From Amanita rubescens (taxonomy: Eukaryota > Basidiomycota > Agaricomycetes > Agaricales > Amanitaceae), in NCBI GenBank assembly GCA_015039365.1, contig WION01000051.1:62001-126000 (forward strand): a stretch of 64,000 bases of DNA, given 5' to 3'. This document shows positions 22,135 through 34,379 of this stretch, one piece after another. Every line of letters begins with the position of its first letter. Position 1 is the first letter of the stretch. A program made the translations under genes and the position numbers. The notes beneath the pieces were generated by a model. That model was not told the DNA's origin. It worked only from the letters and a program-made list of their open reading frames with translations, and searched no databases.

Positions 22135-23431
22135 GGACTGGCGAATAACATGCATCAACAAATGCGCAGGTTGGCCATTTTGTGTGACGAATCGTGACAA
22201 CCTGTCGGACTTTGAAACCCTTGTGTGTGTCCAGTGTGCTGTATCACGCTCGTTATCCGGCTCATATGCCTCTTCACATCAAGTGCTTGGCTTAACACAA
22301 GGTGAGTGTATCCACATCATTGTATATACTATATTTGTCCTCTGTGTCATATCCTGTTCCAGACTCCACCCAAACTCCATGACCTCGGACCCCGATGGAC
22401 TCCTGACTATACCCATGACCACTTTCCACCCATGTCGCATCTCATATCAAGCCTATGCCAAAACTCCGAAAACTCTGTGACAACTCCATCACAAACTCCA
22501 TCACAACTCCGTGCATATTCGCTAAGTTCCTTTCTACGTATTTTCCATACTTGTTTCACCTCTTGTTTCATCTTGGGCATCATGGATATCATTATCCCTT
22601 TGTACCATATGCTCAACTCCACTTTCTGTTCCATATCTCTATGGTTTCCTCGCTTATCAGAACACGGCCATAGAACCCCTTGTTGGACTACGTATATAAG
22701 GCCTCACTTGTATTCATACAGTAGTCCAAATATCAACTTGGATTGTGCCCCAACTCGCATTGACTCCCTGTCTTTCATCGTCTAAGACCTCATCCAGACC
22801 GCTCGCCCTCTGGACTCCGGTCCTGGTGTAACGGATGGAATCCTGTTACAGTGTGCAGCATGCTCCGAAGCTTTCTGAAGATGTCCGCCATCGATCCTCC
22901 TTCAATCCGCTTTCTGTCCGCTTCTGTCCGCTTCTGTCCACTTCTGTCCGCTTTTGATCCGCTTTGATCCGATGCACAGGAATTCATCAGAGTACGTCGG
23001 ATGTGCGGGAATATGTCGGATTATGTCGGACCACAAGCACATGGTAAGCGCATGGTAGTTACTATAAGTACATGTCACATGTAGTTGTATACAAGAGCTA
23101 AGAACGAGAATCAGAGTTCCCCTTCCCCTCAGATCAGCCTTAGCTTAAGTCTGTGCACTATTGTGCATGGCACCTGCAGTGCTGGGTACAACCCAGAGCA
23201 CTCTGCAGTGTTTCACTGGACTCCATCCTGGACTCCAGAGCATTCTCCAGAAGTTTAGGCAAGACGTACATTAGCATGGCGCAGCCTGCATGCTGAAGCC
23301 TAGCCTTTCCCCACTACATCCCGGACTCCGTTATACTCCGTCCATTCCCATCCGCGGCTGAGTTCCCGGGCTCTGTCCCAATTAGGATCACCGTCCTTAC
23401 ACTCTGACACTGTTTTTAATATGAAATTAGC
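22135..23431. other. Unassigned region, possible old solo LTR inside
   Basis: 22135-22205 continues the paralogous segment interrupted by the hAT element. A promoter-like CGTATATAAGGCC lies near 22690. From 22827 (TGTAACGGATGGAATCC) to 23401 (read inward TGTAAGGACGGTGATCC) there is a 575-bp block with matching inverted ends, which could be a solo LTR or small TIR element, but flanks CCTGG and CTCTG show no TSD. It contains a short array of CTTCTGTCCG units at about 22915-22970. Confidence 0.35.
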
Positions 23432-24177
23432 GTGTCACTCCCCCCTTTCCACGCTGATATGGCCATTGAGCCTTTTGTCCCATCCTTTGATGACATCCAA
23501 CTTAAAACATTCGAAAACTTCAGGAAGGTACCTTGTGCATGGCAAATACATGTCTGTGAGGCAATCCTTCATGGGGACTGGGACATCATCTCGATCGCGG
23601 GGACTGGAATGGGAAAAACTTTAATGTTCTGGATGCCCCTTGTTTTTCGACTGCAGTATGCCTCTCAATATTCTCGGTGAACAGACTTGATAGACTAGGC
23701 ATTGAAGCGATCTTCATTTCTGCAATGACTGCAACTGAGTGTAATTTCCGTGTAAGTTTTTGCTCGTCAACCTTTATTCTGCATAGCCTGACACCTGGTA
23801 TTTAGGATATTGCTTCACTTCGCTACCGTGTTATTATTGTCAATCCTGAGGAGCTTATGTGGCCCAATGGTTTTTCTGAGAAACTGTTGCAAGATAAGAT
23901 CTTCAACAGTTGTCTCATTAGCATCATTGTTGATGAGGCACATTGCATTTCACAATGGGGCTCGTTCTGGCACGAGTATCGTGATATTTGCCGACTTTGC
24001 TGTGTACAGCGTATGCTATGCCCTATCTTATCTACATCAGCAACTATGTCGGCGCTGGTGATTGATGATGTCAAGAATGTTCTACAGCTTTGTCAAGATA
24101 ATCTTTTCACTTCTCGTTGCTCAACGGATTGCACTAATATTGCCATCATTGTCCGCCCCATCGTAAATCTGGTTTAC
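23432..24177 (+). pseudogene. RecQ-like helicase, N-terminal relic
   Basis: Shows the Q-motif-like FRKVPCAWQIHVCEAIL, the Walker A box IAGTGMGKT (about 23595-23620), PLNILGEQ, LGIEAIFISAMTATECNFR and the Walker B box IIVDEAHCISQWG (23923-23961). A convincing intron (GTAAGTTTTT...GGTATTTAG, about 23752-23804) lies between NFR and DIASLRYRVIIVNPEEL. A frameshift near 23650-23690 shows that it is decaying. The sequence is cut off at 24186 by the terminus CAGTACTTTACCC of a hAT-like element; the second helicase domain is not found on the far side. It is a different copy from the relic at 3-5.6 kb. Confidence 0.75.
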
Positions 24178-24185
24178 AGCTACTG

Positions 24186-27131
24186 CAGTACTTTACCCTC
24201 CCCCACGCTTCCTGGCAGGATCCTGGCTGACTCCATGGAATCCACACGGATTCCACACAGATTCCACATGGATTCCACATGGATTCCTTGCAAAAAGGAA
24301 ATTTCTGTGGAAATTCTACCAGGATTCCATGGAGTCCATGTGGATTCCATGCTCAGTCCAGGCACATTCCTGGCAATAGGCAAAAACATGATTTACACCT
24401 GAATTCCTGGTAGACTGTCTGGATTCCACATAGTGTTGTGAGGTTAGGTTAAGTCCGGTTAATTGCCCCAAAATTGATTAACTGTAACTGATCAATTAAC
24501 TGATGACCCAGAATTTTCTTAACCTTAACTGGACCGGTTATAACTGATTAAAATTATGTAATCTGGTAGAGCAGTGTTATTAGCATCATTTTGAGCCCTT
24601 ATTCATGTAATTTGGACCAGTGGTTCATGAGATATGAAGTGTTTTGTGAGTGATGTCAAGATGATTGGTTTCCCATTAGCAATGTTGCCTATGATGCTCA
24701 TAACTGATCAATATAAGTCAGAAACAAGTCCCAAATGCCAACAGCCTAAGTCAGAAGTATATTGTCCAATACAGAATGATAAACATAATGAAAATTGCAT
24801 ACAAATTAGAGCCTCATGACAGCCATGCAAAACTTTGCTCCTCATCAGCATCCCAGAGAACTATGTTTCTGAGTGTGGTGAGGGAAATAGCTAGCAGATT
24901 GAACATGAGAAACTAATTGTATATTGCTTTTTGCATGTCATGGGCATTGCTAATGGGAAACACAATAATTTTGACATCCCTTCACAAAATACTTCATATC
25001 TCATGAACCACTGGGCCAAATTACATGAATAAGGGCTCAAAATGAAGCTAAGGACCAGCTCTACAAGATTGCATAATTTAACCGGTCATAACCAGTCCGG
25101 TTAAGGTTAGGGAAAGGGCCTAACCTTAACTGATAATTAACTGGTCGAGCAGTTAGGTTCAGTTAAGTTACGGTTAATTGCGGTTACAAAACTGAACCTC
25201 CGATCACTAATTCCACATAGATTCCATGCAGCAATATATGCATTAAAAATTTTGGAAAAAATTCCAAAAAATATAGAAAATTCATAAGATCAAACCTATA
25301 TAAGATTTATTATCTTAGGACATGCATAAGTCCAAATACCAAGATAGTCCTTGGATCAGTATCAGCTAACCATACAAAAGCCACAGACTATTGCTATATG
25401 ACATTTTGCCATCTATGACTGGCAGTTGGAGTGTGGCAGTGGTTGCTGATGACCTGACATAACATTGCAGAGCCTCAGAGGTCATGAATAGATGTGAGAA
25501 GGTTGTCATGAGGGTTCTGTAATCATGTGGGGGGCTTTGAAATTTGGAGATGAATATCTGGAGATACATTGGTGAGCAGTTGTTAGCAGATATTGACAGC
25601 TAACAGTGATCAATGGTGGCTGACATGCCAGCAATTCAAGTTATCAATATGGTCTACCTCATTACCATCACAAGGAACCACTTGCAATCACCTGCCACCT
25701 CCCTCTCACACCTACCAGCTTATGCATACCTCCAGCAACCACATCTGTTAGCTGAAAAGGCTGGGCATCTAAGCAGACTTTAAGGATCTCAGTTAGTAGT
25801 ACAGAAATGACCTACTGGATGACCATCAGCTAACAAAGCAAAAGTCTGATTGCATCTGATTGCATCTGATTCTGTCTGACACACTGATTGTCTGACTGCC
25901 TAATCATCTGAGATACACTACTCCATAACTTGTCTGATTTTCTGAGTGTCTGATTGTCTGATAGATGCTGACACATTAATTATCTGACTGCCTGACCATC
26001 TAAGAGACACTGATGGATGCTAATACACTAATTGTCTGACTGTCTGACTATCTGAGAGACACTGTTGCATAAGTTGTCTGATTGTCTGACTATCTAAGAG
26101 GCACTCTCAGCTGCTGATACACTTATTGTCTTCAGACTGTCTGACTGTCTAAGGGGCACTATTGCAAACTTGAGGTGTTCTTTCAATATATGTATCCATA
26201 CTAGTCTTACATAGCCCTAGTCTGTCTCATTGTATCACTTGTTGACTAAACCATTGATTTGCCAGATGGTTCTAGTGTGGAAGCTTAGTAGGTACAGCAT
26301 TTTGCAACCACACCAGTCAAATGGGGGAAACAACTACAAAGTTGCAAAGGAGTAGGCTAGGTCCTTATTGTGTTGCAGAAATAAGTACAGTAAATTTGTG
26401 TACACCCCACTACATATCAAATTGCTGACCACAGGTACATATGTAACAATGCATGTGTCAATCAAGGTAGAGTAAGCAAGGATAGACATGATGAATGAGG
26501 AGGCTTGCATGATTGTGTAATTTGGAGTCCAAACTGTAACAGCCACCATTCCCACCAAAACAGTATTTTGAAAATATCTTGTGTTTGGTTGTGTTTTGCA
26601 CTGCAATTTTTGCATAGATGTGATCACATAATGTTTTTGGATTTTTGACAATTTTTTGGATTTTTTCAATTTTCTGTCACATCTGAAAAAGTGTTTTGCA
26701 AATATCTCATGTTTGACTTTGTTTGGCACTGTCATTTTTGAATATTCTGAATCCCACAATCTAGGTGCATCTTTTTTTGTCACAGTCACATTTACATGTC
26801 ACACACCTCATGTCATCACAAATTCTATAAAAGGAAATAATGTTATCTTATCTATGATCTTATCTCATCTACTTAAGCTTACCTAAGCTTACCTATGAGA
26901 TGTACATATATCTAATCACTATCTATCTATCCAATCTTATCACTCCCCTCCCCCCCTGTCCTCGAGGAAGGGGGGGGAAGCTGGGGGATATGTGGTACAT
27001 GCCCTCTCCTTATATACCTGTGGGCTGGCGCACAGACCAAGTGGCCTGTCACATGACCATGGGAATCAGGAGTCCATGTGGACTCCTGAGGACTCCTTGT
27101 GCTGAAAGTCATTGTATGTCAGCATTATTAT
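24186..27131. mobile_element. Left part of palindrome-rich hAT-like element
   Basis: Starts CAGTACTTTACCCTCCCCC, followed by about 230 bp of GGATTCC/GGAATCC palindromic units. The interior shares TCTGATTGTCTGAC-type repeats (25830-26160) and CAAAATACTG-type repeats (26560-26740) with the 29069-31581 element, so it is the same family. A hAT MITE is nested at 24431-25209. The Gypsy LTR begins at 27132. A right terminus of this family (GGGTAAAGACCTC, ending 42471) lies beyond the Gypsy, and the two parts sum to about 2.47 kb, close to the 2.51 kb of the intact relative. However, the outer flanks show no shared TSD. No coding gene is recognised. Confidence 0.6.
24431..25209. mobile_element. hAT MITE with 8-bp TSD
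   Basis: 779 bp with ends TAGTGTTGTGAGGTTAGG and, read inward, TAGTGATCGGAGGTTCAG. A perfect 8-bp TSD, ATTCCACA, flanks it (24423-24430, 25210-25217), landing in a GATTCCACATAG unit of the host element. The interior is filled with GGTTAACTG/ACCGGTTATAACTG motifs. No ORF of note. Confidence 0.92.
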
Positions 27132-27410
27132 TGTCACGAGCCTTAGACAGGCGTCACAACACAAGACTCAATCACTCTATAGCTACTGCTGACTGTGTCA
27201 AGCAGCGAGGGCAAATACAAGACCTGTCAAGGGTCAGGGCAAGGTTAAGAGGGTGGGCTCCGAGCTGTCCAAGGAAAGACTAGCTTGTTGCTTGCTTTAC
27301 TTACTACAATCTATACTACTTATATACTACCTAGGGTACGGGGTTGAGGTACAGGGTATGACGTCCTTAGGGTATAGGGCTATCTACATGTGTTTTACAT
27401 GCACGAAGCA
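27132..27410 (-). repeat. Gypsy 3' LTR
   Basis: 279 bp, nearly identical to the partner at 41877-42155; the few differences noticed are mostly transitions. Contains the minus-strand TATATAAG promoter motif and, downstream of it, AAGCAACAAGCT. Confidence 0.92.
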
Positions 27411-27597
27411 TGCTTTTGACGTTTCACGAAGAATCGTCAGCAGGGTTTACCGTGCACTACCATTGTCATCTGACAATTCCCTGGTCGAGGCGTCACCGAT
27501 GATCTTGCTCCAATGCGTCCTCTTCCAGTTCCTTGCTGTTTCTATCTTTTTCTCCCCTTATTTGTACTGGATCTTGTTGCTACAGGCATCAATCACT

Positions 27598-29068
27598 TTA
27601 AACTGGTGTGGGTCCTTGCGACGAATTCGCTTCTTCGCGTGCGCTCTTCCAGCGTTGCCAGTTACCTTTGAGTTTCCATCGGTACTCTTCATCAAAGGCC
27701 TTGTCATCCCATCCATAGAGACACGGGTGTGGAACATAGAGGGGGGGGAGGTGCGGGGGTGTCGGTGTCAGCGGTCCAGAGGGGGTTGGAGAGAGGGACA
27801 ATGGGGGAAGGAGAGGAAGGGGTTTGTTTTGGCGTAACGCTGAAGGGTTTCTTTTATAATATTCTTTGATTGCCTTTTTTGCGTTTTCCATGTGTTCTTC
27901 TGGTTCCCAGGTATTTTCTTCTTCCGGTAATCCCTTCCATTTCACAAGGAAGTGTTTCCCTTGTTTCGTTTTTCTTACCCCTTTCACTGTTTTGACTTCG
28001 TATTCTTCACATCCATCAATAATTTCCAGGGGTGGCCGAGGTTGGTTCTCCTGCTGCGTCAGAAATTGCGGTTCGTAAACTGGTTTGAGTTTTGATTCAT
28101 GGAAGACATCGTGGATCCCCCATGTCGGTGGCAATTCCAGTTTATATGCAGATTTCCCGACCTCGGAAATTACCTTGAAGGGTCCATGGAATTTTGCATC
28201 AAGTTTCTTCGATGCCCTCGTTGTCTTAATCTTAGATGAATCTAGATATACCCGATCTCCTGGTTGATACCGTCTGGATGGCTGGACGTGCTTGTCGTGT
28301 TGGCGTTTCATCCTTTTGGCCACTTTTTCCAGATTCGCTTTCACCGCTTTCCATGTTATCTTGAACTTCTCGATGTATTCTGCAGCCGAGTGGTTCGTTG
28401 TTTTCGTTTCCCCTTCCGTTCCTTTATAGGGGTTCCTTCCCGTTGTTATCATGAAAGGGGAGAATCCTGTCACCAAATGTCTACGATCGTTATGACAGAA
28501 TTGGGCTATCGGAAGCCAATCCGTCCAATCATTTTGTTTTTCGTTTATGTACATCCGCAGGTATTCTTCAAGTTCTTGGTTTACCCTTTCTGTTTGTCCA
28601 TCCGTTTGTGGGTGATACGCCGTTGAGGGATTCGCTTCTATCCCTAGTTCTTGATATAACCCTTTCATGAATCCTGATACGAATTGTGTTCCCCTGTCTG
28701 ATATGACTTTTCTTGGTAATCCTTGTTCCTTGAAGATGTGTTCCCTGTAAAGATTGGCTACTCCTTGTGAGGTTATCGTGGCATTACAGGGAATGAAATA
28801 CGCTTTTTTGGAAAATCGATCTACTATTACCAAAATCATGTCTTTTCCTTTTGAGGGTACTAACGGTCCGATAAGGTCCACACTGATAACAGCCCATGGT
28901 TCCGAAGGTATTTTGTTCAGCTGTAGGGGTGCCGCTTGGGGTTGTCGATCTGGTTTGTTTATTTGACATTGATGGCATGATTTGATATATGTTTCGATAT
29001 CCCGTTTCATGTTGGGCCACCAAAATCCTCTTGTCGTTAGTTCTAGAGTTTTTGTGACTCCCGGATGT
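27598..29068 (-). CDS. Gypsy integrase and chromodomain (3' part of pol)
   Basis: Starts at the insertion junction with HPGVTKTLELTTRGFWWP and the HX3-4H...CHQCQ zinc-binding site (SCHQCQINKPDRQPQ). The catalytic core follows: VDLIGP (first Asp), VISDRGTQFVS (second Asp), QTERVNQELE (Glu). A GPY/F-like region leads to a chromodomain, EVKTVKGV...FLVKWKGLPEEENTWEPEE, and a basic, Pro-rich tail. Integrase inserts the cDNA; chromodomains of this class bind modified histones and steer insertion to heterochromatin. All three catalytic residues are intact. The open frame continues to 29139 through inserted DNA, but the true Gypsy part ends near 29068. It is in frame with RT when the insertions are discounted. 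Confidence 0.93.
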
Positions 29069-31581
29069 GAGGTCTTTACTGTCCCCCCCCTATTCCGATC
29101 GGACTCCGATCGGAGTCCGAGGAGTCCTATAGGAGTCACATCGGAATTTATTACAAATGAGATTACATTAACATTACAAATTTTTTGACACTACATTTTT
29201 CAATCGGACTGGTATCAGATGAATAGGAAGCCTTCCGACGGACTCGAATAGGACATAGGACTCTAATAGGACTATTCCTATAGGACTCCGCTTTTTAATG
29301 TAGTCTTTGTAGTCTCATTTGTAATACCACCATTTGCCAAGAGTACTGTGTGACCGTGGGAAATTTTGGAAAAAAATTGTGAAAAATGCAGAAAAATCAT
29401 GTAATCAGATTAGTTTGTAAATGAACATGCCAAACAATGCCAAACTCAAGTTATTTGCAAAATACTGTTTTAAACGCTTCATGTTGAAAAATTGAATGGC
29501 TGCCAAAAATCTGGAAAAATCCGGAAAAATCATGTGATCAGATTAGTGTGGAAATGGACATGCCAAACAATGCCAAACTCAAGATATTTGCAAAATACTG
29601 TTTTAAACACTTCATGTTGAAAATTTGAAAGGCTGCTAAAAATCTTGAAAAATCTGGAAAAATCATGTGATCAAGATGGTGCAAGAATCATGCTCCAGAA
29701 CAGAGCCTTTGAAACCCAAGATATTTGTAATTAATTCTTCAGATATAATGGAGAGAAATTTGATAGGTTGCCAAAACATCTTGTGACTTTGTACAAGGGC
29801 CCCTGGTCACATTGATAAGACAAACCACTGGAGGTGTGGGGTCAGGGAAACTTCAAACATATTAGGTAAAACAATAGAATATCATAGTCTTAGGTTTGAG
29901 GCAATTCTGGAACAGAGCATGGACAACAAAGTTATAGTATAACTACTAGTAAAGGTGAGACTGACTGATATTGGCCTATAGGGCACTGTACCTAACTTCA
30001 AATTACTAATAGTACTTGTGATTGGAGGTAGCTGATAATGATCATGATAGTAGGACACTCAGTGTGGCAGGGCACAGGTGCCAGATAGTGTTGCCATTGT
30101 GATTGGAACTTTGGAAGTTGATACTAATTACATGATGTCACTGAGCCACCATTCTGTTACTAATAGTATTGACTCCCACATTATGCATGCCTGATTAGTT
30201 TTGGAAGTGACAGACCCTCTTATGTATCTCTACTTACTCATCAAGTTATCTATCATTGTCCACACTTTGTTCAATTTCTGTCTGAAACATCCAAAGACTC
30301 TATCCTACTATTGTATTAGCACTCATCATATCATCATTCTCTTAGTATTTGAGTTAACCATTGCTGAGTTAACTTTGCCACATGCTTCTAGTGTGGAAGC
30401 TTAGTACATCAGCTAACACAGCAAAAGTCTGATCATAGCCATGTCTGATGTTGTCTGATGCTTAAGTGTCTCTCACTGCTCAGATGGTTAGACAGTCAGA
30501 CAAGTCAGACAACTTATGAAACACTGTCTGTTAGACAGTCAGATAATCAGTGTGTCAGCATCTGTCAGTGCCTATTAGATAGTCAGACAACCAGATAATT
30601 AGTGCATTAACATCTGTCAGTGCCTGTCAGATAGTCAGACAGACAGTCAGACAGTCAGACAATTATTAATATGGTTCTAACAACCACAACTCACTGTGTA
30701 CCCGGCATCACCAAATAACCAAGAACTCATCTCCACCTGCTTTCACCCCTTGACTTCAATACATACATAATCACAAATCCCTCATATTTACCTATGACAA
30801 TCATAGGTGATTGGTGGTCATTGGTTGTTGCTGGCAACAAACATGTGGGATTGTGGAACTAAAACTAGATCGTCACTTCAACACTCTGCACTGCACCCCC
30901 AGCAGCCACTGCCATGTGCATGTTGCCAATGTCCTTGACCTCAGCAGCCTCTACTCACCACTCAAGTCACATTACTGAAACTGACTTTCACCACTGCCAG
31001 CCCTTTCTAACTGATCACACATATGTACTACATTGATCATCACCAGCCAGACACACCCAAATTGTGTTGGGTTCAACTATGGCTTTGCAGGTGGTCACAT
31101 GGAGTGGTGATACATTCTTTTTACATTTACCTAGAATTTGGCTCAGATTTGTGTCCTAATTCTTGCATGACCTTGTGTGCATTTTTCAAGATCACACTTG
31201 CATCTGAAAAGTATTTTGCAAATATGTCAAGTTTGCCATTGTTTGGTTTTATAATTCTTAGATAACCTGGATCACATGAATTTTCCGCATTTTTTCAGTA
31301 TTTTTTTGAATTTATTCTGCAAGTTAAAGATGCCTAATACAAATAAACATAAATAAACAATGCCAAACATCATTCCCTATTTTTAAGGATTTTGGATTTC
31401 TTTTGCAAGTTAAAGATGCCTAATATAAATAAACATAAACAAACAATGCCAAACATGTTTCCTACCATTTTACATTTTTTTACATTTTATCAGAAAGTGA
31501 TCAGAGTCCTATAGGAGTCCTATAGGAGTCATAGGAGTCTGTCGGAGTCTAATCGGACTGGGGGGGGAGTGTAAAGTACTG
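29069..31581. mobile_element. Palindrome-rich hAT-like non-autonomous element in Gypsy integrase
   Basis: Left end GAGGTCTTTACTGTCC, right end read inward CAGTACTTTACACTCC, each followed by a run of C and then palindromic GGACTCC/GGAGTCC units. The 8-bp TSD CCGGATGT (29061-29068, 31582-31589) splits the Gypsy codons for GHPG. The interior has three direct copies of a roughly 120-bp unit (CAAGATATTTGCAAAATACTG, 29400-29720), an inverted copy near 31200-31260, and GTCAGACAGTCAGAC-type repeats (30500-30660). No transposase is recognised. Confidence 0.85.
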
Positions 31582-31764
31582 CCGGATGTCCTGCTGTCGG
31601 CATGTCATGGTTTAATTGAATCACCCTTTCTCGGATTTCTGGTTTAGCTGGAACATAGGTCCTTCCCTTCCATTCCCAACATTCGTCAAGTGTGTCATAT
31701 TTGAAATTCGGATCTTTCTCCTTTATTCCTTTAGTGACTTGTTTGTCGAAATATCGGCGATGCG
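31582..31764 (-). CDS. Gypsy pol linker before integrase (fragment between insertions)
   Basis: Minus-strand reading KQVTKGIKEKDPNFKYDT...LNHDMPTAGHP is the RNase H to integrase linker, including the first His of the integrase zinc site. It is bounded by the CCGGATGT TSD on one side and the GCGATGCG TSD on the other and stays in the pol frame. Confidence 0.85.
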
Positions 31765-32618
31765 TAGTGTTTACAGGTCAGGTCACAATAACCAGAAAAT
31801 AACTGTAACCTGACCTAACCGCTACCAGTTATAACCTGACCATCAGTCACAGTTATACCAGTCAGTGATCAGTTACAGTTACAGTTATGGCAAATGGCCC
31901 AATTGGTATAACTGGTCTATAACTGGTCATGACCGGTTATGATGACCAACTTGAAATGGGTTATTTGTTGTGAACTACACTGTCTATATTATCTTGAATT
32001 ACCCTATGTCTTGAGCTCTAAAAGTGATACAACTCCAACTTACCCATGTATTTAAAAAGAAATTTTGAAAAAGATGACTACATGACCACTATACCTCCCA
32101 ATTCTCTACCTCACAATCTTCACAGAAATAGCAAAATACTCTGCCAATAATGACACTGCAATTGGCAGAGCATTTTCTATTTTTATTTTGCAGATTATCA
32201 TATACATGCCACCACCAACCATCAGAAAAAATAGCAAAATACTCTGCCAATGACAACACTGCAATTAGTGGAGCATTTTCTATGTCTATTTGCAAATTAT
32301 CCTATACATACATGCCACTAACCCTCAGAAAGAATAGCAAAATACTCCGCTGGTGATGAGACTAAAATTGGTGGAGCATTTTCAATTTCTATTTGCAGAT
32401 TTTTAACTGGTCATGACTGGTTACTAATGAACTAGTCATAACTGGTCATCTTTTAACCAGTTATAACTGGTTATGCAAGGTTAACCTGACCAGTTGTGAC
32501 TGGTTACAACTGGTCAGGTTACAGTTACTAGGTTTAGGGGTCATTCAATAACCGGTTACAGTCACAGTTATTCAAAATTTGGGCAAATAACCTAACCTGA
32601 CCTGACCTGTAAACACTA
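31765..32618. mobile_element. hAT MITE with 8-bp TSD in Gypsy pol
   Basis: 854 bp with ends TAGTGTTTACAGGTCAGGTC on both sides (read inward). Perfect 8-bp TSD GCGATGCG (31757-31764 and 32619-32626). The interior contains many ACTGGTTATAACTGG motifs and three copies of an AATAGCAAAATACTC-containing unit (about 32125-32350). Same style as the MITE at 24431 but different terminal sequence. Confidence 0.93.
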
Positions 32619-34379
32619 GCGATGCGTCTTGCGGATTTCTTGTCGGATACTTAACCATTCGTAGCTTTCGTCGTCTATCCTTATTTCGATTTTTCCGAAT
32701 ATGTCTTCCTTTAGAAGGATGATATCTTCGTTATCATTTTCTCCCTTAGGGTGTCCTGCTCTTCTAGAGAGTATGTCAGCTTTCATATTCGTTTTTCCTG
32801 ATCGATGTTTTATGACGAAATTATACTCTTGGAGATCCATGATCCATCGGGCCTGTCTCCTGTTTAGGTTTTGAGGTTTACGGAAGTAAGTGAGATTTTG
32901 ATGATCCGTTAGCACTTCCGTCACCATTTCAGTTCCTTTGAGATAATGCGCCCAATCGTAGAATCCTTGCATTACCGCCAGCATCTCTTTATCATATATT
33001 TCGTAATTTCTCTCTGCTTCGTTCAATGCCTTGGATATGAAGGCTACCAGTTTCCAAATCCCATCATCGTTGAGTTGAGAAAGTATTGCAGCTATGGCGA
33101 AATCTGAAGCGTCTGTTTCCATTCTGAACGGTCTTCCTGGTTTTGGTATTATCAGGACACGTTCGGATGCGATTTCCTTTTTTAGTCCTTCGAACGCTTC
33201 TTGTTGGAGTTCGGTCCAGAGCCATTCTATTTTTCCCGTTAATTTTGTTAGTGCTTTGGCTATTTTAGCGAAGCCCTTGACAAATCTTCGATAGAAGTTG
33301 ACGAATCCTAGGAATTGTTGTAGTTCCCTTTTTGTCGTAGGCATTGGCCAATCGCTTATCGCCTTTACTTTATTGGGATCCATTTTTATTCCTTTTTGCG
33401 AGATGATCAATCCCAGGAATTCAATCTCTTCTTGTTCAAAGTAACATTTCTCGGCTTTCAGGGAAAGTTGATGGTGTCGTAGTTTTTCCAGGATCCTTTT
33501 AACTTGTTCCTGATGTTCCTCTTTGTTTTTTGAGAATACCAGAATGTCGTCCATATAGATTACTACCCATCCTTCTGCAATTTCTTCTCTGAAGATGTTG
33601 TTCATCATTGTTTGGAATGTTGCCGGAGAATTCGTTAGACCAAAGAACATTACCAGTGGTTCGAACAATCCTTGGTTTGTTCTAAACGCCACCTTCCATT
33701 CATCTCCTTCCTTGATTCTGATATTGTTATATCCCCATCGTACATCCATCTTGGAGAAGTATTTTGCTTCGGAAAGTTTGTCGATTAATTCCGATATCAA
33801 GGGTAGAGGGTATCTGTTCTTGATAGTCATTTTGTTTAACTTTCTGTAGTCCTGTACTGGTTGTAATTTCCCGTCCTTCTTTTTTACAAAGAAGAAGGGT
33901 GAAGCCATGGGAGATTTACTCGGTTTGATTCTTCCTGTTTCCAGTTGTTCTTTCAGGAATTCGTCCAGTTGTTTTTGTTCTTCCGGATTTAGTGGGTAGA
34001 TTTTACAATCTACCATTTTCACCCCTGGGGTTAATTCTATCGCATGGTCCCATGCCCTTCTGGGCAGCAGTTGATCGAACATTTGTTTTTCAAACACCTC
34101 CTGATATTGGAGGTAGTGTTTGGGTACTATTTCTTTCCATGTTTGTTCGGTTTGGTTTGCCCCTGCAATATCTGTCGCAAAATTTGATTTGGCTCTTATT
34201 TTCACCCAGGGAAGGTCAACGTGTCGTATGAATTCAGGTCGATCAATGTCTATGGCCAGAATTTTGTCCTCTTCCGGATTGTATTGATCAATCTCGTCCT
34301 CCGGTTCTCCGACCCATGATTCTTCATAACATTCTCCTGGACATCTTGAGAATTTTATCTGATTTTTCGTCCAGGTGAT
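32619..34379 (-). CDS. Gypsy reverse transcriptase and RNase H (middle part of pol)
   Basis: About 588 open codons. RT motifs in order: MASPFFFVKKKDGKLQPVQD, YPLPLISELIDKL, FSKMDVRWGYNNIRI, AFRTNQGLFEPLVMFFGLTN, and the YMDD catalytic box (VVIYMDDILVFSK). RNase H follows with METDASDFAIAAILSQ, NYEIYDKEMLAV and TDHQNLTYF. RT copies the genomic RNA into DNA; RNase H removes the RNA template. The N-terminus continues from protease across the foldback insertion (TSD coding for the Ile-Thr junction). I see no inactivating change in this part. Confidence 0.94.

Noticed and set aside
22827..23401. Possible solo LTR or TIR element with TGTAACGGA/TGTAAGGAC ends
   Set aside because: Inverted ends are suggestive, but no TSD or second copy supports it; kept only as a note in the region entry.
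25830..26160. TCTGATTGTCTGAC repeats as a CRISPR-like array
   Set aside because: Units are irregular, without constant spacers, and occur inside a transposon in a eukaryotic context; the inverted version is in the related element at 30500-30660.
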